Source: Cristatella mucedo
Lineage: Eukaryota; Bryozoa; Phylactolaemata; Cristatellidae
Length of the DNA stretch: 64,000 nucleotides
Direction of reading: 5' to 3'
Assembly (NCBI GenBank): GCA_009760855.2
Contig: WPIO01000011.1
Span: 4,580,501-4,644,500, forward strand
Part shown: positions 55,395-64,000 of the stretch, piece after piece
Layout: every line of letters starts with the position of its first letter
Position numbering within the stretch: the stretch's first letter is position 1
Program-made: the position numbers and the translations under genes
The notes under the pieces: generated by a model
What the model saw: only the letters and a program-made list of their open reading frames with translations
Databases searched by the model: none
What the model was told of the DNA's origin: nothing

Positions 55395-56870
55395 GTTAAT
55401 AATGATGTCTTTATAGAGCACCCTAAGACAACCGAGTCACTATTTGGAGGTTTTAGAACTCACTTAAAAAAAGCAATAGGCAATAGCAATATTTAATGTT
55501 GAAGATGGTATCATGGTTAAACTAGCATGAAAAAGCACACCAGAAGACACTCGCAATAGCAAGTAGGATCAAGTTTTATTTATATCTACCAAATTTCTAT
55601 AAAGGTAAGCAAAGCAAATAGGAAAAAAGACTAATTTGAAAAAAAAACAAAAAGTTAACTTGCGTGCCTTGTACAAGCAGATAACTCTGGCCCGTAGTCG
55701 CACTGCGAAATATTTTTTGTTTTTCGCAAAAGCCATGGAACAGAAAATTCACTAAGGAAGAGCAAAGGCTGTAGAAAAATAACAGGACGGTAGCGTGATC
55801 AAATCATTGGAAGCTCAGTAAGTGAAAGAACGGTCTTCATAAGGATTGAAGTTAGTTACAGGCACAACCAATCAAACTGAACCAGAAGAACGGGTAGTGC
55901 TAAGCGAGGCCTAACGAGAAACTAATTTAGATAGGTAGGCCGGAACAAGAGAGTCGAGAAACCTACTGGTAAGAGATACATTCTTAAATGCAATGTGCTG
56001 CTTGATAGGCAGCAGGTGCAGATGGGTTAGAGCAATGGAATAATATTACAGCTGCGACTATCGCGTCATATAAGCCTAGCTGCCGAGATGTGCACCAACT
56101 GTAAGCATCTTATTGCACAGGCAACAGGCATATATCCAAGTAACGAGTTACAGAAATTTAGTCGGACTGGTACAACTGCACGGACTAGCTTGGTTGTGGT
56201 ATCTTTATTTAAACAGGCCTAAATGTTTTAGAAAGTTGCGTAGGTAAATTTGGCAGGCTTTTCTGTGAAGGTGATGCAGTAATAAAATGAGAAATCTTTT
56301 CGGAAGAGGAGGCCCAGATTCCCTGGCACAATGCTACAGGAGGGAGATACAAGTATGCTTGTCGAGCTGATTTGGTGAGTTAGGCTTTCCACTTTCTGAG
56401 CAACACTTGGTTGGCCTATAATTAGTAAATTTGAGTTTCTATCATTCAATTTAAGAAATTTTGCTGCCATCATATGTGAATGTAAGTAATACAACCTGTT
56501 AGAGAGCTGAGAGTTTGTGATAGTATAGCGTACGGATGGATAACGTACAGTTACTGCTGCTTTTTATATCCATAAAATGAAATCCTAGATAGAGCTTGGC
56601 CATTTCATCGGGAGGAGGGAGAGTACATATGTGAAAAGATGTGAACCTAAAACAGATCCAAAGGGCACTCAAATATTTTTTCATTGACATGCTCTCTGAA
56701 TAATCATGTCGTGATAAGACCTACACATTTGAAAACAATGCCGGTGATGCCCACGTAAAGCAAAAGGCGCTCAAGGAGGATTTGGCGACCGAAGATATCT
56801 AAAGCTGCTGAAGATCCACTAGACGTTGCTGAAGTATTATACCTAGGGTAGCATTCCTGAGATGGCAATA
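55395..56870 (-). mobile_element. L2-type LINE, long degenerate copy
   Basis: From the decayed 3' tail (55395-55440) to the RT block near 56830-56760, which reads like 'AALDIFGRQILLERL' (family: AAFDTINQKVLLERL). The minus frame at 56494-56228 has 'MMAAKFLKLNDRNSNLLIIG', equivalent to 'WMAANFLKLNDDKTNLLVMG'. Many stops and indels. Confidence 0.82.
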
Positions 56871-57719
56871 CACCCACAGCACTGTTGACTCTGTGGAGTG
56901 ACGTGCTCTAAAACCTCACAGGAATTTACTTGCTAGATTTGAATCTTTGATACAATAGTTTAACTGGTCTGCTGCTATACGTGCGTGTTTCTGATAGAAG
57001 TGAGTTTCCGACTTTCAGTCACATAAACTGTAGGCTCAGCCACCACCGGTTGTGACAATTGGCTAGTACAACCTCTTATTTGCATCCTAAACATATGAGT
57101 TCTCTATCTAGATGGGTAGGAGTTTACAAAAACTGACTTTCCTGTAACGCATATACATACTTTTCAGATGGAATACATATAGAAAGTAAGTAACCTGGTC
57201 AGTGGCTCGGTGCTAGAATTTATTTCCGCGAGAGAATAATTATTTTTTCCAAACGGAATGAGGTCCTCGGTTCAAGACAAAGAATGCAGCATTTGAAATA
57301 AAAAGTGAACGTGACATTTATGCTGTGGATTAGAAATTTAAAAATACAAGTAAGAAAATCAGCATTACCTTGCCAGTGCATGCCATGAGGTGCAGCCATG
57401 CAGTTTTGAGGGACTGCACTCACCATACATTCAAGTGTCGCCGAATACTTGGCTTATCTTTTTCATAAACACTGATGGGCCATTATGGAAAGCCCTTATT
57501 AAAGTTAACTGTCACAGACGCAGTGCATAGTATTTTTGCTCAGGGCTTGCTAACGCCAATTATGCAGTTGTTTACTGTCATCGCACTTATTCATGTGTAC
57601 GGATTCAGGTTACTATAACTATATTTAAGCATCATATGCATTTTATTTATTGAAATTCACTTTCACTTTATTTAATAATTTTGGCTTCTGAAGCCAAAGT
57701 TTAGTAGGCATTAACACCG

Positions 57720-59098
57720 CCAGAGCAGTCAAATTTTTTCCCGATGACTTAGTCCATTACGACCAACCAGGCGAAGCATTAGCACAACTGTCATAAGGTG
57801 TGTCTCTCTGCTTGAGCTCTCGGCAGCTTTTGATACCATTAATCAAAAAGTCCTTCTTGAGCGTCTTAAATCTTGCATGGACATCACTGGCACTGCACTG
57901 CGATGGTTCAGGTAATATCTCAATGGGAGACTTCAGAGTAAATATGTGAATGAACAAAGGTCATCCGAGAAGACACTTGAGTACGGTAACCTTAGGGCTC
58001 TGCTCGGTCCACTTCTTTTCACAGTTTATACTCTCCCTCTTTCCGATGTGATAGCCAAGCAAAATCTAGGTTTTCACATCCATGCGAATGAAACTCAATG
58101 TTACCTTTACTTTGATCTCTCCCAGCCCTCGAGCACGTCGAGTTCTCCCAACTCCCTTGCTGCATGCATTGATGACATCCGCACATGGATGGCAGCAAAC
58201 TTTGTTAAATTGAATGATGATAAAACCAACTTACTAGTTATGAGAAAACCAATTTTAATTTAGAAATGGGAAAGATCAGTGCTAACAATCGGCTCTGCCA
58301 GCGTAACTCATGTTGAATCTACACGAAATCTAGGTGTTACGTTCCAAAGTGACCTTTCATTCTACAACCACATCGCCTCCGTAGTTAAGTCCGCGTACTT
58401 TCACCTATATAACATTGCTAAAAGTCGGGCTTTTTTAGACAGGGATACCACATCTAAATTGGTTCATGTATTTGTGACATCCCGTCTCGACTTCTGTGAC
58501 TCACTGCTTGCTGGTCTACCGTTCTATGCAATCAGGCACTTACAGCTGGTGCAAAACTCTACGACCAGGCCCATTTGTCAAGAGCGTCGAAATTGCCACA
58601 TTACACCACTTCTCGCCGACCTGCACTGGCTCCCAGTCTAGAAATGCATTGAATTCAAGGTTTTGTCGCTTACTTTTAGGTTCTTTCATTCTTTGGCTCC
58701 AGCCTACCTATCAGGTCTACTGCCCCATCAGGCTAAGCATCATACTACCCGCATTTTGGAATCCAATTGTTTACCCATACCTCGTACAAACCTCAAATCC
58801 TTTGGAGACAATGGGTTTAGTTTGTATGCTTCCAAAGCCTGGAACTCACTCCCGACTTCCGTCAAGACATACCCTGACTTGACCAAATTTAAAAAGAAAC
58901 TAAAAACGTACATATTCATCGCAGCATTTGGTAGGTCTTTGTGATTCGTCCTGTGTATGTACCTGCTTACACTGTGCCTGCTGTCTGCGGATATTACCAC
59001 CAAACATTTGGTAGTGTTTTATATGCAGCATTTGTAAAGAGTCTAGAGAGAGATTCAATTCCCTGAGGGCACTACGCAAATTTATTATTATTATTATT
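57720..59098 (+). mobile_element. L2-type LINE, RT half, inactive catalytic box
   Basis: The longest RT portion in the window: 'ELSAAFDTINQKVLLERLKS' (57820-57880), 'GLLFTVYTLPLSDVIAKQN', 'FDLSQPSSTSSSPNSL', 'MAANFVKLNDDKTNLLVM', then DLHWLPV and AWNSLPTS, ending with a TTATTATTATT tail at 59083-59100. The catalytic YADD is replaced by HANE (about 58082-58093), and there are internal stops (about 57914, 58261, 58640), so the copy is dead. Confidence 0.92.
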
Positions 59099-59559
59099 AT
59101 TGTTGTATTCACAGCCATTGTTAATTGATGAATTGTATTCTTCTGACCGCTGGTAGCCAAAAAGAAACGCAGTGAATGGGTGCTCTCTTGGTATGTCTGG
59201 TAATGTGAGAACACTGACCCCATACCCTATATGCTTCTCTAATAATACTCTCTATTCATCTATACATAGGTATATACCTGTATATTCATAGACAATCCTC
59301 CGATGGAGGAGAAGCAATTCGAAGAAGTTCTACAGTAGCTGGATAAAATGAGGATGAAATATATCTAAACTGTGACCATCCCAAACTTGAATACTCAAAT
59401 GAGGCAATTTAATCATTTCCTAGCCAAATATTTAAGTGCAGACCTCTGATTAGAGGATTTAATTCAGCCCAAAACTCTTCCAGACCCAGACAGAGTGGTA
59501 GAGCAAAGATTTTCAAGTGGTTGAGCCTATACTGACAATGATAAATATATAAAAACTCG

Positions 59560-60604
59560 CGTTTTTTATTTTATAAGTGAGCGGCAACACTGCATAGATC
59601 TAATATACAAGGTGACTTCATCATTCGTCACCATCCCGAGCGTTTTCTTTCTTAAGGTACATAAGCCTGGCATCGTTGGAAATAGTCCGAACCAGTTAAC
59701 ATTGGAACAAAGAATTGTCTCGGGACGTTGTAATGGGCTGATCACACGTTCAGCTGTGGCACTTGACACTAACCATTTCAGAATCAGTCGCACCTGCTTA
59801 TGCAGCAGTTTATTGCTGGCCTCGGCTCGACTGGACTCTGCCAGCGTGACTGCAAAATTGGGAGGCATCTCGAGCATTCTTAAGTGACGAGACCGAATCT
59901 ATTTTCTGGTGAATGTTGAAAAGGTGCTCTCTCAATAGGATTCGCTAAATGTCAGGAAAGTCTGTCGTACCAAAAATTTGTTGCAATCTCTTCAAGTTTG
60001 TCTTACAACCGACTCATTGCCGACTCACCGAAAGAAAGAGAACTGGAATGAAACCATGTGGCCTATAGAGAATGTCGTCTTGTATGTATGTTCAGCCGTG
60101 CTACTGTTGTCTTCTACCTGATTGATGACTTCAATGGTCGCAGCGAACGTGTCAATTAAGCGATGTAGCGCTCGCCAAAATGACGACCACAGCGTAGCTG
60201 TTGGGCTAACCAGTTCAGTCTCCTGGTTCAAGCGAAGGCCTGTCTCAACTTGCAGCACTTTGATCAGGTCCGGCACGATCTTCTTTTGCTTAATGACCAT
60301 GTCGTCGTTACGCTTGCAAGAATCTGTCGCAACATTGATCATGTCACTGACCAATTCTAAGAAAGGGCAATGTCGGGGGACACCATCCGTGCAGCCGAAA
60401 TCAGGGCTAGCTTGAGCTTGTGTGTTCAACGATTATCGTAGTGCGCCAATTCGTGCGGTTGCTTGATAAAGTTTTGCAGATCGTTAAAATTTCGCCGCTC
60501 AGATTGGCCGCACCATCATAGCCCTGTCTGTGACACCGTGAAATTGGACAACAGCGATTTATCCAAATTTTAAGGACCAGTGCACGAAGTATCGGCACAG
60601 ATGG
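59560..60604 (-). pseudogene. hAT transposase remnant (ZMYM1/P52rIPK-like)
   Basis: On the minus strand, in several frames: 'CHRQGYDGAANLSGE' (60540-60495), matching the family's 'CRGQGYDGASNMSGE'; 'HELAHYDNR' then stop and 'THKLKLALISAARMV' (HYVHC..HKLNLA); 'LELVSDMINVATDSCKRNDD'; 'ETGLRLNQETELVSPTATLW' (family: ETGKGLNQETSLKRPGDTRW); and a dimerisation-like 'LVSSATAERVISPLQRPETI'. At least three frame breaks. It would have cut and pasted DNA; now inert. Termini not found. Confidence 0.78.
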
Positions 60605-61619
60605 ATATCAAATTCTTCTGTTCGACGAGTCGCAGCTCACAGGTCTTGACCAGAGACGAGTTCTCATTTCGTCATTTCATGTGCGTCTTGTATATGCAGC
60701 AACCAGCGTCGCCTTGCTCGTCGTCGAGACGCTTACCAACGAGGTGAGCCTGCTCGTCGACGATGACCTCCTGAATGTCACCGCTGGTCACAGCGGCGTT
60801 CTGCTGGGCCTTCGTCGAGCGTGACGGTGGCAAGCTTGATTTTCCACTTGCACATGAAGGTAAGAAGCTAAGGGAAGTTAGAACTGACAGAACCCGACTT
60901 TGAGCAAATGATCTCTTCAGTGGTCGCGTTGGCGATGCTGACGCTGGTGACCGCGATGGTGCGACCGGATGGTGCGACGAGCGTAACGTAACAAACTTGC
61001 GTCCTCGACGCACCGTTGGACCTCCTTCGGGATGGCCGAGACCACCTACTGCATGAGGCGTATTTCTACGTCGGCTATCCGTTACCGACGAACCCTATTA
61101 GACTGCCTGGCGTAGTGGGGAGGGGGGAGCATTCGAGGGGGAGTGTCAAAAAGTATTAAGAGGCTGACTGGAGATCGCCCCGGGTAGAGAGTAGGCACGG
61201 AGTTTGCATCACCAGGAATAAAGTTGGGGATGGGTAATGCTGGCGTAGTTACGGACCGCTGAATCGGGCTCCCAACGGAAGGCCATGCCGGCACAGCCCA
61301 TGGGCGTTGGCCTTATCTGCGATGTTCCCCTCAGAGATGTTAGCAGAGAAACGGATGCTGGAACCAAGTGGTACCCAACGGCTCGACTAGACTAGGGGGC
61401 CTGTCCGCATTGGCTTCGCCATTGGTGGCCGGTCCTTACGGCAGACTCCATCATCCTGACATCTTTTATTTTACTGATTCTTGTTTGCTGAGGTATAGGC
61501 ACTTAAGATGCAAAGGACTGTCTACAGTTTTCTATTTGAGGTTGAATAACCGCGGAGGTGTCTGCTAGCCTGGTTCTGACTAATACTACTTTGTAATAAC
61601 CTCATTCACTGATGACACG

Positions 61620-61740
61620 CGTTTACCATTAGCAAGATTTGAACCTCAGCAAAATGTGAACCTAAGGGTAATGATAATAACTAATTGGTCAGCATAACGA
61701 CGTTGCCTGCCTAGGATATAAGCTCAGCCTTTCCACGACT
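61620..61740 (-). repeat. Possible tRNA-derived SINE fragment
   Basis: Minus strand has GAGGTTCAAATCTTGC, a good B box. The A-box side and 3' body do not clearly match family A or B. Confidence 0.3.
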
Positions 61741-61985
61741 TCAAGATGATTCTCAGAGATGGTGATTCAGAGGATTCTCATATGATTCTCATTCCTCACT
61801 CTAGGTAGCTTACAATTTTGTGAGGAGCACCATGCACGGATGGCGATCCACAAAAAGGACACCTGCGCTAGGACCATGGCGCGAGCGAAGCCCGTTTGTG
61901 CGGAAGCGTGTTCGTGAAGCAAACGCTGACAGTACGCAGGCAGACAAAAGGCCGCCATGAAGGACACTACGAAGGTCGTACGTAC

Positions 61986-62100
61986 CGTCGTCTTCGGCCT
62001 TGCACTGCGGGCTCTCAACGAAGATGGCTTCGCTAGGGAACTGAGTGCTCGTGCCATTCCACACCTTTGTGCTTCTCGTTTCGACATCGACTTTCGCCAC
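61986..62100 (-). CDS. Carotenoid oxygenase, penultimate exon
   Basis: It lies between TTTTGCGTTGGCAG and GACGACG|GTACGT, 115 bp, phase 0 in and phase 1 out. It reads VAKVDVETRSTKVW, then FPSEAIFVESPQCKAEDDG. The family has 'L.KVDV.T..TKVW......(Y/F)PSEPIFV..P.A..EDDG', which this follows closely, including the invariant PSE and EDDG. The next exon continues with the VLLSV strand. Confidence 0.88.
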
Positions 62101-63009
62101 CTGCCAACGCAAAAGTAAGTATACAGGGGCAAGCAATGTATCACATACTGCAAATGCCTATAAAGGATAGCTGGCGAGGTTTTTAAGCAAGAAGATTCAT
62201 GGTAGAGAGAATGCAAGAGTCCTACTGTTTACAGTCACAGTCAAAAGGTGAGGTAAAGGGCAACCGAGATGAAACAGGAACGATTTGAAAGCTCTGAATA
62301 CTTACACCTATATCGGGCGATGTCTTTTGGGGGTCAAAAATACAGAGACAGCAATACCAATAAACGGCTTGTTATTTTGTATAACAATTTCATCACAAAC
62401 GCTAAATTTCAGGCTAGAGTGAGGGATGCGGTGGTTAACCATTCTGGCGCCGAAAATGAGACTGGAATTGAACATGACTAGTTTCTTTCTTGGATAAACG
62501 TTATGCAATCTTTTGCCCTGGTGTCCCGAGCAGAGGTAATCGCTTTGAGACCGATCAGAAAGTACTTTGATAACGAGATATATCTTCAGAGGTCTACAGC
62601 CTATTGTCAGGGGTCGGTGACTTGCTCCTAAAGAATATTGCGAATAAAATTAACTCGAGGTCCACAAGGGTCTCCTGGAACGGATGCACATAAGAAGAAC
62701 AATTTTACCTGCATCTCCACAAAGGCAAAGAGTGTGTAATTTTTGCTGATCAAAAGAGGCATTGCGACTAGGGAGACTTTCAAAGATTCATTAGTATCAT
62801 CTGGGAAAGCCAAGTAACAGAAGAATCTAGGCAGTCATACTTGTCAGCTGCTTACGTTATTGGTTGCATGCAATTTTATGCGGAATCTCTCATCTTCCGG
62901 AAAGGAGTGACAGATCTTGAGAGATTGAAGTGATCTGCGCTAGCTACTTAAGAACCCCCGAAGGACTCCTGAGTAAAGCTAGTCAGAGGCATCCGGATTC
63001 TGCACTTAC
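62101..63009 (-). other. Carotenoid oxygenase intron (909 bp)
   Basis: From GTAAGT at 63009 to GGCAG at 62101. No repeat or other gene recognised. Confidence 0.75.
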
Positions 63010-63119
63010 GCTATTGAAGTACCAGCTTTTGAGAATTGAGCCAGTTCCGTAGAAATAACGATATTTGCATCCGTTGTAGTGCCTGTAGTTAATTGTCGGC
63101 ATATCGATTCGGTCTTGAC
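63010..63119 (-). CDS. Carotenoid oxygenase, internal exon
   Basis: It lies between TTCTTGACACTTGTAG and AATAGC|GTAAGT, 110 bp, phase 1 in and phase 0 out. It reads QDRIDMPTINYRHYNGCKYR, then YFYGTGSILKSWYFNS. It matches the family's '(R)IEFPRINYDKYNGKKYRYFYGTGS' segment (PxINY and YGTG), which precedes the KVDV..T..KVW exon. The third iron ligand would lie further upstream, outside what was found. Confidence 0.87.
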
Positions 63120-63324
63120 CTACAAGTGTCAAGAAAACAACGAAAAGTACTAAGACAGCTTCCATCGGTTCATGGCAGTTCAAGAATAAGAAGCACGCGG
63201 AGCGTTTCGCGGCAGTGAAATCTGCTGCACTGCTTCCTATTTGGCTCCTCCATGGTGTATAAGGCGTCAAAAAAGTTTTCGCTTCGCTTACGCACGCAAA
63301 TGGTTTGAAGTCATAATGATTTAC

Positions 63325-63363
63325 CTGGTTTCGCGTCCTGAAATATGATATAATTTTCCGCAG
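63325..63363 (-). CDS. Carotenoid oxygenase, tentative upstream exon
   Basis: It ends AAACCAG|GTAAAT in phase 1, so that DAKPG runs into QDRIDMP of the next exon, a plausible family sequence. The acceptor is uncertain: TTTTATTTTAG gives a 39-bp exon; ATATTTCAG gives 13 bp; the frame is open further up. Only the 3' boundary has support. Confidence 0.35.
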
Positions 63364-63849
63364 CTAAAATAAAAGCACCATCTCGTAGCGTACTAACTTG
63401 GGGATGTACTAGCACAGCGGAACCAATATTTTCATGGTAATTTCTTTGCACTACCTTCACACTCGTGTATATTTTTATGTTCACAGTTTTTCTAGGGATC
63501 AATAGCTTCATATATACTTATATATGTAAGTATATGCTGGTGTATTTTTATGCACGGGCTTGTACCCCGTATATACCTGTTGCACATCTATACACCTATA
63601 TATGTTATATATTTGTATGAAACAACTGGAAGGCAATGCAGAGTCTGCAAGCACGTGAAATGGGCGGATGTCGGATATCTTCAGTCTCCACGAAGCCTAA
63701 CCTGCACATCGGTGAGTCACTTAGTAGTGTTGGATAACAATTCTAGAGGTTTTAAAAGACGCATGGGTTTAGGGGTGTATTATGTGCATCTTTATGGACG
63801 TTTATGTCTCGAAGACTGCCCGGCGGGGTGATAGTCTGGGTTTCGCCCC
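63364..63849. other. No exon recognised
   Basis: TATATA-rich stretch at 63510-63615 and unassigned sequence. Further 5' exons of the oxygenase are expected here or beyond the window. Confidence 0.35.
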
Positions 63850-64000
63850 TAGGTCTTAGCTCAGGAGATAAGGTGCTCAGCTCAGGAGGTAAGGCCCTCA
63901 GCTCAGGAGGTAAGGCACTCACTCTTCATGATCTGGATTGCGGGTTCAAATATTGCAGTGGGCCATCAGCTATTGCTCACTGCAAGCGACGGCGATAGCC
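63850..64000 (+). mobile_element. SINE family B, copy 5, with triplicated A-box segment
   Basis: tRNA-like TAGCTCAGGAGATAAGG (A box), B-box-like GCGGGTTCAAATATTGC, then TTGCTCACTGCAAGCGACGG and CGATAGCC, where the window ends. The A-box region is present three times in tandem (21-bp units at 63858, 63879 and 63900). Confidence 0.85.

Larger units (their letters stand above)
53596..61985 (-). other. Last intron of the carotenoid oxygenase gene (8.4 kb)
   Basis: It runs from GTACGT (at 61985) to TTTGCAG (at 53596). It contains a LINE C end, two L2 copies in opposite orientation and a hAT pseudogene. The parts not listed separately (54253-54530, 54616-55394, 56871-57719, 59097-59559, 60605-61985) show nothing recognisable. 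Confidence 0.75.

Noticed and set aside
62983-63270. Reading the 95-codon ORF as one coding unit starting at a Met
   Set aside because: The part upstream of 63119 is intron: a good acceptor (CACTTGTAG) falls inside, and only the part after it resembles carotenoid oxygenases.

Overview
The window reads as nuclear DNA of an animal, probably an invertebrate. Three things point there: spliced genes with canonical GT/AG sites and introns from about 60 bp to more than 8 kb, a heavy load of non-LTR retrotransposon fragments and tRNA-derived SINEs, and long dinucleotide microsatellites. Species cannot be fixed from the sequence. There are no operons, CRISPR arrays or rRNA genes. Gene calls rest on remembered family motifs plus splice-phase bookkeeping, not on a database search.

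Three host genes can be supported. (1) The 3' part of a carotenoid oxygenase (BCO/RPE65/NinaB family) lies on the minus strand between about 63.3 kb and 53.4 kb. Three exons join in phase and end with the conserved C-terminal His-Gly motif; the last intron is 8.4 kb and full of transposons. (2) A minus-strand gene of the Lgl/tomosyn (LLGL/STXBP5) WD40 family runs from at least 38.2 kb to about 21.3 kb as short exons. Its introns range from 61 and 90 bp to many kb, and much of the gene is not found. (3) One plus-strand exon of PIGA, the GPI-anchor GlcNAc transferase, sits at 24.66-24.98 kb, antisense inside the last proposed intron of the Lgl-like gene. Other exon-like ORFs (7.4, 9.8, 15.2 and 44.5 kb) are listed without a function.

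Layout. 0-10 kb: little recognisable, some microsatellites. 10.5-20.8 kb: a dense field of L2-type LINE pieces, mostly minus strand, with SINEs and smaller LINE pieces nested in older ones. 21-38 kb: Lgl-like exons, the PIGA exon, more L2 copies and a SINE-in-SINE nest. 38-53 kb: microsatellites, an LTR-like block with a tandem repeat (42.7-44.7 kb), 3' ends of a second LINE family, and a mariner-type MITE between inverted G-rich arrays (50.3-51.7 kb). 53-64 kb: the carotenoid oxygenase gene, whose long intron holds an L2 copy on each strand and a decayed hAT transposase.

The mobile elements form a connected system. L2 copies end in a conserved 3' motif plus a TTA-rich tail. A tRNA-headed SINE (family A here) carries a closely similar 3' end, so L2 probably mobilised it. 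A second SINE family (B) has inserted into family A. A second LINE family (C) ends in ACATT pentamers. Some L2 copies look young (a 281-codon open reading frame; near-identical copies at 10.5, 26.9 and 28.7 kb), others are much older.
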